Origin: Sphingomonadales bacterium UBA7471
GTDB taxonomy: Bacteria; Pseudomonadota; Alphaproteobacteria; Sphingomonadales; Sphingomonadaceae
Reading direction: 5' to 3'
Length of the DNA: 64,000 nt
Assembly: GCA_002479765.1 (NCBI GenBank)
Contig: DLOZ01000024.1
Location: 27,439-91,438, forward strand
The stretch's first letter is position 1, and every line of letters begins with the position of its first letter. The notes beneath the pieces are model-generated. The model made no database searches. It had not been told where the DNA came from and was given only the letters and a program-made list of their open reading frames with translations. Made by a program: the position numbers and the translations under genes. Positions 33,282 through 40,539 of this stretch are shown here, one piece after another.

Positions 33282-34979
33282 CTATGGTTCGCGTGGCGAA
33301 CCCAACGACCCATATATTGTTTTACCATCCTTGATCGTCGCAACGACTTTGATGCTGAATATTTTGGCCGCGTCCACCGTCAGCGGGTTTGCGTCCAGAA
33401 CAACAAGATCCGCGCGCTTGCCCACCGCTAGGCTGCCTTTGTCCCCGTCCTCTCCGATTTGCCACGCGGCATTGATCGTCACTTGTTGCAACGCGCGATA
33501 GGGCGATATCCGCTCCATTGGCCCCAATATGTCGCCGCTTTGCGTCAGCCTGCTCACCGATGACCAGACCAGCCGCATCATGTCGGGCGGCACAACCGGG
33601 GAATCATTATGCGCCGTCGGGCGCAGCCCCAGTGCCCAGCCCGTTGCCTGTGGCGAGATAAAATCGGCGCGCTTGGGCCCAAGCGCTACGTCGCGGTGCC
33701 AGTCGCCCCAATAATAGGTATGGTTGGCAAAAAAGCTGGGCTGGATATCCAGCGCCTTCATATCCTTTAGCTGATCCAGTTGGACCACTTGATTGTGGAT
33801 GGCGATGGTGCGCTTACCCGCCAGACCATTATCCCGGACCCCGTCGATCAGGGCCTGCGCGGCGGCATCGCCGTTGACATGGACAAAAACCTGCCAGCCA
33901 TTTTGTGCGGCATCCGCCAGTTTGGCGTTGAACAATTTCAGATCAATCGCCGGATAACCGGCATAGCCCTCTTTCTGGCCATGTGGCGGGATGGGCACCG
34001 GGTCTTTCAACCACGCCGTGCGTCCCTGCGGCGAACCATCAAGCGTCAGTTTAATGCCGCCAATGCGCAAATGCCCGCCCGCTGGATAGGGCTTGCCAAT
34101 CTGCGCACGTACCGCCGGAGACCAGTCACGTTCAAAAGAGGTCAGCGCCACGACATCAATCGGGAATAGCCCGCGCTTGTCCGCTTCCTCCATCGCTGCC
34201 CAGCTTTCCGGCATGATCCGTCCGTCCTGCCCGGTGGTAATACCGTTGGCGGCATAGATTTTGGCACCCGTCACCAGCGGCGCAATGCTGGCATCCATAC
34301 TGGGCGGTGTCAGCACTTTCATCACGGGATACAGCGCCGTTTCCTCCAGCACGCCATTGGGTGTTTTGCCATCGGCCTCACGCCGGATCACCCCGCCCAT
34401 GGGATCGGGCGTCTCTGGCGTATAGCCAACCAGCTTGAGCATCGCCGAATTCATCGCCGCAAAATGCCCGCTGACATGCAGAACCAAGATCGGCACGGTA
34501 CTGGAAACCGCATCCAGATCCGCCCGTGTCGGATGCCGCAGCTCGGCCAGTTGCGAGTCGTCATAGCCATTGCCGATAATCAGCGGCATACCGGCGGGGC
34601 GTGGATATTGGCGCAGCGCGTCCTGTAATTCTGCGATCGATGTAACGGTCCCAACGGGCGGTGGTTGCAATTGCGCCATCGCTGCATTCTGCCCAACATA
34701 GCCCATATGCCCATGCGCATCGATAAAGCCGGGCAGAACGGTGCGCCCTTTCAGGTCCACCGATTCGACCTTTTTGGCGGCAGCTTTTTTGACCGAGGCG
34801 AGCGTGCCAAGAGCGGCGATTTTGCCGTTGCGCAGCAATAGGGCCTCAACAAACTCGGGCTGATCGCCAACCATGGTGAGTATCGACCCGCCCGTTAGAA
34901 TGATGTCGTTCGTTTGCGCTGGGGCCGCAGCCAATAGCAACGGTGCAAATGCGCACAGCAGGCCATATTTCAAACGCAT
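33282..34979 (-). CDS. Exported amidohydrolase (YtcJ-like, Amidohydro_3)
   Basis: A 565-residue metal-dependent amidohydrolase with a signal peptide (MRLKYGLLCAFAPLLLAAAPA). The first metal site HxH is visible in DAHGHMGYVGQNAAMAQL, and the lysine or second-site region follows in the TIM-barrel domain; HVNGDAAAQALIDGV and IHNQVVQLDQLKDM are further family blocks, with the last Asp expected in AHNDSPVVPPDM. YtcJ-like enzymes vary in substrate (for example formamide, N-acyl amino acids), so none is named. The ATG at 34979 is preferred as it starts the signal peptide directly. Confidence 0.9.
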   Translation of the reverse strand: MRLKYGLLCAFAPLLLAAAPAQTNDIILTGGSILTMVGDQPEFVEALLLRNGKIAALGTLASVKKAAAKKVESVDLKGRTVLPGFIDAHGHMGYVGQNAAMAQLQPPPVGTVTSIAELQDALRQYPRPAGMPLIIGNGYDDSQLAELRHPTRADLDAVSSTVPILVLHVSGHFAAMNSAMLKLVGYTPETPDPMGGVIRREADGKTPNGVLEETALYPVMKVLTPPSMDASIAPLVTGAKIYAANGITTGQDGRIMPESWAAMEEADKRGLFPIDVVALTSFERDWSPAVRAQIGKPYPAGGHLRIGGIKLTLDGSPQGRTAWLKDPVPIPPHGQKEGYAGYPAIDLKLFNAKLADAAQNGWQVFVHVNGDAAAQALIDGVRDNGLAGKRTIAIHNQVVQLDQLKDMKALDIQPSFFANHTYYWGDWHRDVALGPKRADFISPQATGWALGLRPTAHNDSPVVPPDMMRLVWSSVSRLTQSGDILGPMERISPYRALQQVTINAAWQIGEDGDKGSLAVGKRADLVVLDANPLTVDAAKIFSIKVVATIKDGKTIYGSLGSPREP

Positions 34980-35065
34980 TATTCTCTCTCCCAAGACTTT
35001 ATCGGCTGACTATCGGTTGCAAATTCCGGGCTGGCAAGCCATCCCATCATGCAAGGAGAAATAAT

Positions 35066-35791
35066 ATGGCAGCAGCATTAATCGTTGGCGCAGGTGACGC
35101 AACGGGCGGCGCGATTGCAAAGGCTTTTGCCCGCGAAGGCTACATCGCCTGTGTCAACCGGCGCGCCCGCAATGCGGACCAGCTGGACGCGTTGGTACAG
35201 TCCATTCAAGCCGAAGGCTATGCTGCCCGCGCCTATCCCGCAGACGCGCGCATTGAGGAAGAAGTCGTGGCAATGGTCGACGCGATTGAACGCGATGTGG
35301 GCCCAATTGAGGTCGCCGTGTTCAACATCGGTGCCAATGTGAATTTCTCAATTTTGAATATGACCGCACAGGTTTATCGCAAGGTTTGGGAAATGGCGGC
35401 CTTTGCGGGTTTCCTCACGGGACGAGAGGCGGCGCGGCGGATGGTTGAGCGCCAGTCGGGAACAATCATTTTCACCGGCGCGACTGCCAGCCTACGCGGC
35501 GGAAGCGGTTTTTCGGCCTTTTCCGGTGCAAAAGGCGCGCTACGCATGCTGGCGCAGTCAATGGCGCGCGAACTTGGGCCGAAGAATATTCACGTCGCGC
35601 ATGTCATCATTGATGGCGGCATCGACACAGCCTTTATCAGGGGCATTCACCCCGATTTCGAAGCGGCCAAGGCGGCCGACGGTGTGTTGTCGCCCGATGC
35701 GATTGCGCTGCAATATGTGGCATTGCACAAGCAACACCGAAGCGCGTGGACGCATGAGATGGATTTACGGCCATGGACGGAGAATTTTTGA
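35066..35791 (+). CDS. Short-chain dehydrogenase/reductase
   Basis: A 241-residue SDR-fold protein. The nucleotide-binding start reads ALIVGAGDATGGAIAKAF, a variant of TGxxxGIG. The active-site region has FTGATASLRGGSGFSAFSGAKGALRMLAQSMARELG: Ser, a phenylalanine in place of the usual Tyr of YxxxK (FSGAK), and Lys. The missing Tyr suggests altered or lost dehydrogenase chemistry. AAGGAG precedes the ATG. The stop codon overlaps the next start (TGATG), so it is translationally coupled to a DsbA-like isomerase. Confidence 0.85.
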   Translation: MAAALIVGAGDATGGAIAKAFAREGYIACVNRRARNADQLDALVQSIQAEGYAARAYPADARIEEEVVAMVDAIERDVGPIEVAVFNIGANVNFSILNMTAQVYRKVWEMAAFAGFLTGREAARRMVERQSGTIIFTGATASLRGGSGFSAFSGAKGALRMLAQSMARELGPKNIHVAHVIIDGGIDTAFIRGIHPDFEAAKAADGVLSPDAIALQYVALHKQHRSAWTHEMDLRPWTENF

Positions 35792-36393
35792 TGACCAAAA
35801 GCTTCCAATTTCTTTTCGATTTCGGCGGACCCAACAGCTATCTCGCGCACAAGATGCTGCCCGATATCTGCGCGCGTACGGGCGCGGAAGCCGTCTATAT
35901 CCCCATTTCGCTGGGGGGACTGTTCAAGCTTACGAACAACCAAGCGCCGCTTATGCGCTATGCGGAGACGCCTGCAAAACGCAATTATGAGATGCTGGAA
36001 TTCGACCGTTTCGTCAAAGCGCATGCGCTGCCGTTCAAAATGAACCCGCGCTTTCCCATCAATTCCCTGCAACTGATGCGTGGCGCGGTTGCCGCCCAAC
36101 ATCTCGGCTGCTTTGCGCCTTATGTGGACGCAGTGATGGCGGCGATGTGGGAAGACGGCGCGGACATGGGCGATGCACAGATTGTCGCTTCGGTTCTGGA
36201 TGCAGCTGGCCTCGACAGTGCAGTATTGCTCGCCAAGGCCGAGGATCCGTCCGTGAAAGCGGAATTGATCGCGAATACCGAAGATGCCGCCAAACGCGGG
36301 GCATTTGGCGTCCCGACATTTTATGTCGGTGACGAGATGTATTGGGGCAAAGAACGATTGGGCCAGCTTGAGATTGCGCTCACGACGTTGTGA
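35791..36393 (+). CDS. 2-hydroxychromene-2-carboxylate isomerase / DsbA-family oxidoreductase
   Basis: A 200-residue protein with the thioredoxin-fold/helical insertion of the HCCA isomerase (NahD-like, glutathione-S-transferase kappa) group: FLFDFGGPNSYLAHKMLPDI, YIPISLGGLFKLTNNQAP, and a cis-Pro region FGVPTFYVGDEMYWGKERLGQLE. Such enzymes use glutathione; here gshA is in the same window but not linked. The start ATG at 35791 overlaps the SDR stop. The partner SDR suggests an oxidation or isomerisation pathway, with substrate unknown. Confidence 0.88.
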   Translation: MTKSFQFLFDFGGPNSYLAHKMLPDICARTGAEAVYIPISLGGLFKLTNNQAPLMRYAETPAKRNYEMLEFDRFVKAHALPFKMNPRFPINSLQLMRGAVAAQHLGCFAPYVDAVMAAMWEDGADMGDAQIVASVLDAAGLDSAVLLAKAEDPSVKAELIANTEDAAKRGAFGVPTFYVGDEMYWGKERLGQLEIALTTL

Positions 36394-36443
36394 CTTCCAA
36401 TTCCTAAGTTGCGCCGCAATCGATTCCCGCTAAATACCCTGCG

Positions 36444-37724
36444 ATGGATAAGATAATCGTACGCGGCGGCAATACGCTCAAGGGCAAGATCCCCATTTCA
36501 GGTGCGAAGAACAGCGCATTGACGCTGATACCTTGCGCGTTGCTGACCGACGAGCCGCTGACTTTGCGCAATTTGCCGCGCTTGGCCGACATTGACGGTT
36601 TTCAACATTTGATGAACCAGTTCGGTATTTCCACAACGGTTGCCGGGTCGCGTCCCGAAGATTTCGGCCGCGTGATGACGCTCGAAGCGACGCGTATCAC
36701 CACAAACATCGCGCCCTATGACCTTGTCCGCAAAATGCGCGCGTCGATTCTGGTATTGGGCCCCATGCTTGCCCGTGCGGGCGAAGCGACCGTGTCGCTG
36801 CCCGGCGGATGCGCCATTGGCAACCGGCCAATCGACCTTCACCTGAAGGCGCTGGAAGCCTTTGGCGTCGAAATTGAAGTCGCGGCAGGATATGTGAAGG
36901 CGGTCGCCAAAAAAGGGATTCCCGGCGGGACCTATACCTTCCCTGTCGTGTCCGTGGGCGCGACTGAAAATGCATTGATGGCGGCCAGCCTCGCAAAGGG
37001 CACATGTGTTCTGCACAATGCCGCGCGCGAGCCAGAAATCGTCGATTTGTGCAACTTGCTTGTCGCGATGGGCGCGCAGATTGAAGGCATCGGCACTTCC
37101 GACCTCATCATTCACGGCAAGGACCGTCTGCATGGCGCGACCTACCGCGTCATGAGCGACCGGATCGAAGCGGGCAGCTATGCCTGCGCCGCAGCTATTA
37201 CCGGCGGCGATATTGAACTTGTCGGCGCAAAGGCGAGCGAAATGGACGCAACGTTGGATGCGCTGCGCCAATCAGGCGTCACCGTTGAAGAAACGGCGGG
37301 CGGGATCCGCGTCGCGTCCGATGGCAAATTAAAGCCGCTGACGATTTCAACCGCGCCTTATCCCGGCTTTGCGACCGATATGCAGGCGCAGTTTATGGCC
37401 ATGCTGTGCATGGCGGACGGCGCAAGTGTCCTGACCGAAACGATTTTTGAGAACCGGTACATGCACGTGCCCGAACTCAACCGTATGGGCGCGCATATCG
37501 AAACCAAGGGCCGCACGGCCATTGTCCACGGCGTGAAGAAAATGACGGGCGCGCCTGTGATGGCAACCGATTTGAGAGCCTCTATGAGCCTCGTGATCGC
37601 TGGTCTGGTCGCAGAGGGCGAAACGCATGTGAGCCGTCTGTACCACCTCGACAGAGGCTATGAGCGGCTAGAAGAAAAGCTTCAGCTTGTCGGCGCGGAT
37701 GTTGAGCGGGTGGGCTCAGACTAA
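36444..37724 (+). CDS. murA: UDP-N-acetylglucosamine 1-carboxyvinyltransferase
   Basis: MurA makes the first committed precursor of peptidoglycan by adding enolpyruvate to UDP-GlcNAc. The 426-residue protein has the substrate site AKNSALTLIPCALL (Lys22-Asn23) and the catalytic Cys123 in LPGGCAIGNRPID, the residue that fosfomycin alkylates, so the enzyme should be fosfomycin-sensitive. C-terminus RLYHLDRGYERLEEKLQLVGADVERV is complete. It is monocistronic; the LOV-HTH gene starts 77 bases downstream on the same strand. Confidence 0.97.
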   Translation: MDKIIVRGGNTLKGKIPISGAKNSALTLIPCALLTDEPLTLRNLPRLADIDGFQHLMNQFGISTTVAGSRPEDFGRVMTLEATRITTNIAPYDLVRKMRASILVLGPMLARAGEATVSLPGGCAIGNRPIDLHLKALEAFGVEIEVAAGYVKAVAKKGIPGGTYTFPVVSVGATENALMAASLAKGTCVLHNAAREPEIVDLCNLLVAMGAQIEGIGTSDLIIHGKDRLHGATYRVMSDRIEAGSYACAAAITGGDIELVGAKASEMDATLDALRQSGVTVEETAGGIRVASDGKLKPLTISTAPYPGFATDMQAQFMAMLCMADGASVLTETIFENRYMHVPELNRMGAHIETKGRTAIVHGVKKMTGAPVMATDLRASMSLVIAGLVAEGETHVSRLYHLDRGYERLEEKLQLVGADVERVGSD

Positions 37725-37801
37725 ACAGCGCCATTCGAATCGGAACGTCGCATTCAAGGAACAGTTGCCACATTGATATTTTTGCGGCATCTCTCATCAA
37801 A

Positions 37802-38434
37802 GTGAAAACGAATGTGAATCCGAAGCCAAACCAAGCCACGCGTCATCCAGTTTTGGATTCGATCCGCTTTAGCCCCATCGCAACCGTCGTCAGCGACCCC
37901 ACCAAGCCAGACAATCCCCTGATTGCGGTGAATGCGGCTTTTTGTGCGCTAACCGGCTATGCAGAAGACGAAGTCATCGGTCGCAACTGCCGCTTTTTGC
38001 GCGGTCCGGACACCGAAAATGGCCAGACGGAAAAGCTGCGCTCGGCAGTGCAAGGGCAACATTCTGCTCTGGCAGAACTCATTAACTACCGGAAAGACGG
38101 ATCCCCCTTTCGCAACGCGGTGATGATCGCGCCATTGTTCGACAATGATGGGAATCTTGAGCTGTTCGTTGGCTCCCAAATCGAAGTGCTACCCGAAGAG
38201 GAGAGCATTGGGCTGGTGCGGCAACAACAGGCTGCACAGATTGTTGACCGGCTTTCACCCCGCCAGCGCGAGATTTTGCAGCAGATGGCCCGCGGCTTCC
38301 GGACAAAGCAGATTGCCTATCGATTGTCCTTAAGCGAAAAAACGGTTCAGATGCACCGCATGCTGATGTTCAAAAAACTGTCGACGTCGAACGCGGCAGA
38401 TGCCGTCCGCATAGCCGTCGAAGCGGGGCTGTAA
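37802..38434 (+). CDS. LOV-HTH blue-light transcription factor (EL222-like)
   Basis: A 210-residue protein with an N-terminal LOV (PAS) domain, about residues 17-125, and a C-terminal LuxR-type HTH, about residues 145-207. The flavin-adduct motif is GRNCRFLRG with Cys63, and the FMN-binding NYRKDGSPFRN block follows. The HTH reads LSPRQREILQQMARG...SEKTVQMHRMLMFKKL. The layout and many stretches match EL222 of Erythrobacter litoralis, in which light-driven Cys-flavin bonding frees the HTH to dimerise and activate transcription. The start is a GTG at 37802 with no clear ribosome binding site. Confidence 0.9.
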   Translation: MKTNVNPKPNQATRHPVLDSIRFSPIATVVSDPTKPDNPLIAVNAAFCALTGYAEDEVIGRNCRFLRGPDTENGQTEKLRSAVQGQHSALAELINYRKDGSPFRNAVMIAPLFDNDGNLELFVGSQIEVLPEEESIGLVRQQQAAQIVDRLSPRQREILQQMARGFRTKQIAYRLSLSEKTVQMHRMLMFKKLSTSNAADAVRIAVEAGL

Positions 38435-38465
38435 CCGACTCGATAGGTCGATGTGACCGAACCTT

Positions 38466-38693
38466 TTATGCGTTCGCCATCACCCACAATCGAATCGCAC
38501 TCGCCAACCCGCAGGGCGTGCCTGATTCCAGACGCTCAACGTCGATTTGCGCGACCAACGCATTGACGGGCAAATCCTTTTGCTCGGCAGCCCGTTTCAA
38601 CGCATCCCAGAAAAGCGGTTCCAGACTGATGGAGGTTTGGTGCCCCGCCAACGTCATGCTGCGCTTTATGGGCGGATGATAAATGTCGCTCAC
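38466..38693 (-). CDS. Ribbon-helix-helix domain protein
   Basis: A 75-residue protein in the RHH_4 class. After a basic first part (HPPIKRSMTLAGHQTSISLEPLFWDALKRAAEQKDLPVNALVAQID) the strand-helix-helix pattern is complete. The start is a GTG at 38693, 13 bases after the phaB stop on the same strand, so it is probably transcribed with phaB. It may act as a small DNA-binding regulator or with a partner protein; target unknown. Confidence 0.8.
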   Translation of the reverse strand: MSDIYHPPIKRSMTLAGHQTSISLEPLFWDALKRAAEQKDLPVNALVAQIDVERLESGTPCGLASAIRLWVMANA

Positions 38694-38706
38694 CCGCCAA
38701 CGACCA

Positions 38707-39429
38707 TCAATACATGTGCTGGCCACCGTTGATCGACAAAGTCGAACCGGTGATGAAGCCTGCATTGTCGCTCGTCAAAAATTCGACGCCGCGGGCGATT
38801 TCGTCGGGCTGACCTAATCGGCCCACGGGAATTTGCGCAATAATCTTTTCCATCACATTTTCCGGTATGGTCGAGAGCATTTCGGTACCAATATAGCCCG
38901 GCGCGATCGCGTTGGCAGTCACGCCGTAGCGCGCACCTTCGGCGGCAAGCGATTTGGTAAAACCATGGATGCCTGATTTTGCCGCGGCGTAGTTCACCTG
39001 ACCGATTTGGCCGCCCTGACCGTTGACCGAGCCAATATTGACGATGCGTCCCCATTTGCGTTCGCGCATGCCGGCAAATACCGCCTTGGCCATGTTGAAA
39101 CATCCGGTCAGGTCGACACGGATCACTTCGTCCCATTGTTCAAATGTCATCTTCATCATCGTAGCATCGCGCGTGATGCCCGCATTGTTGACCATGATGT
39201 CGATCGGCCCGAACTCGGCCTCAATCGCCGCGCAGGCGTCTAGGCAGCTTTGGTGATCGCCAACATCCCACTTGCGCACCGCAATGCCAGTCCGTTCTGA
39301 AAATGCCTTGGCCGCCGCGTCATTGCCGCCATAGTTGGCGATGACCATTCGGCCTTTTTCCTGAAGCTTCAAACAGATCGCTTCGCCGATACCTCTGGTG
39401 CCGCCCGTAACCACCGCAATTCGTGACAT
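38707..39429 (-). CDS. phaB: Acetoacetyl-CoA reductase
   Basis: A 240-residue SDR that reduces acetoacetyl-CoA to (R)-3-hydroxybutyryl-CoA, the monomer for PhaC. Features: VVTGGTRGIGEAICLKL, NNAGITRDATMMKMTFEQWDEVI, and the catalytic YAAAKSGIHGFTKSLA; the closing TGSTLSINGGQHMY is typical of PhaB rather than FabG. Upstream (39460-39487) there is a promoter-like TTGCAC-16-TAATCA carrying TTGTGCA in its spacer, a heptamer also found twice before the phasin gene. A ribbon-helix-helix gene follows on the same strand. Confidence 0.92.
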   Translation of the reverse strand: MSRIAVVTGGTRGIGEAICLKLQEKGRMVIANYGGNDAAAKAFSERTGIAVRKWDVGDHQSCLDACAAIEAEFGPIDIMVNNAGITRDATMMKMTFEQWDEVIRVDLTGCFNMAKAVFAGMRERKWGRIVNIGSVNGQGGQIGQVNYAAAKSGIHGFTKSLAAEGARYGVTANAIAPGYIGTEMLSTIPENVMEKIIAQIPVGRLGQPDEIARGVEFLTSDNAGFITGSTLSINGGQHMY

Positions 39430-39459
39430 GCATCGCTCTCCTCATCGCTATTTCCGCCA

Positions 39460-39487
39460 TGATTAATGCACAAGGGCACAAGTGCAA
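39460..39487 (-). promoter_or_regulatory. Candidate phaB promoter with TGC-rich motif
   Basis: On the reverse strand, TTGCAC (39482-39487), 16-base spacer and TAATCA (39460-39465). TTGTGCA sits in the spacer at 39467-39473, the same heptamer as in the two operator-like sites before the phasin gene. Upstream, CGTAAACGTTAG (39493-39504) resembles half of the acyl-CoA dehydrogenase palindrome. Confidence 0.45.
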
Positions 39488-39537
39488 GTTGCCGTAAACG
39501 TTAGCACAAAAAATCCGCAGCCACGCTCTACCAACGA

Positions 39538-40539
39538 TTAGATCCAGCCAGCCAGTTCCTGCCCGACAATCTGTTCAAGCATATCCATGCCGATATCGCT
39601 GTCGTTCAGGCACGGCAGATAGGCATAATGCGTGCCGCCCGCTTCTTCGAACTGCTCATGCCCCTGCATCGCCAGCTCTTCGAGCGTTTCGAGGCAATCG
39701 ACCGAAAAGCCCGGCGCAAAGATCGCGACTTTCTTCGTCCCTTCGCGCGCAAGCTTCATCAGCGTGTCGTCCGTGGCGGGTTCAAGCCATTTTGCCCGCC
39801 CGAAACGGGATTGGAAACTTACGACAAGCGCGCGACCCATGGCTTCCGACAGAAGCCGTGCAGTTTTTTGGCAGTGGCAATGATAAGGGTCGCCCAAATG
39901 GAGTGTCCGTTCCGGCATCCCGTGGAAACTGATCACAAGCGCGTCGGGTACGAAATCCAGTTTCGCAAGCGACGCTTCAATCGACGATTTCAACGCGCCG
40001 ATATAGCGTGCATCATCATGATAAGCCGGCAGCGTGCGGATCGCCGGATGCCAACGCATGGCGGTAAGCGCGGCATATGCCTCATCCAGCACAGTAGCTG
40101 TCGTCGCCCCCGAATATTGCGGATATAATGGCGCGATTAAAATCCGGTTGCACCCCGCCGCTTTCATCGCGGCCAGTTGGTCAGCGACGGACGGATTTCC
40201 ATAACGCATGGCGTACCGCACATCGGCGATCCCTTCCATACGCGCCTGCAAAACTTCCGCCTGTCCGGCTGTAAAAAATGCCAGCGGCGATCCTTTTTCG
40301 GTCCATACCTTGGCATATGCCTTCGCGGATTTTTGCGGACGGGTGTTCAAAATGATACCGCGCAAAATTGGCTGCCACAGCAAAGGCGGAATTTCGACAA
40401 CGCGCCGATCCGACAAAAACTGTTTCAAATAGCGCTTCACCGCTGACGTCGTCGGTGCGTCTGGCGTACCCAGATTAACCAACAGGACGCCAACTTTGGG
40501 CGTCGCTACGGGTGGGTGGTCAATTGGTAATGTCATCAT
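39538..40539 (-). CDS. hemH: Ferrochelatase
   Basis: A 333-residue enzyme inserting Fe2+ into protoporphyrin IX, the last step of haem synthesis. The N-terminus VGVLLVNLGTPDAP is the family signature, and the metal-binding His is in LVISFHGMPERTLHLGDPYHCHCQ. The closing FAPGFSVDCLETLEELA is likewise typical. It is the last gene of a reverse-strand unit with a molybdenum hydroxylase gene (4-base overlap) and mrp upstream. Confidence 0.96.
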   Translation of the reverse strand: MMTLPIDHPPVATPKVGVLLVNLGTPDAPTTSAVKRYLKQFLSDRRVVEIPPLLWQPILRGIILNTRPQKSAKAYAKVWTEKGSPLAFFTAGQAEVLQARMEGIADVRYAMRYGNPSVADQLAAMKAAGCNRILIAPLYPQYSGATTATVLDEAYAALTAMRWHPAIRTLPAYHDDARYIGALKSSIEASLAKLDFVPDALVISFHGMPERTLHLGDPYHCHCQKTARLLSEAMGRALVVSFQSRFGRAKWLEPATDDTLMKLAREGTKKVAIFAPGFSVDCLETLEELAMQGHEQFEEAGGTHYAYLPCLNDSDIGMDMLEQIVGQELAGWI

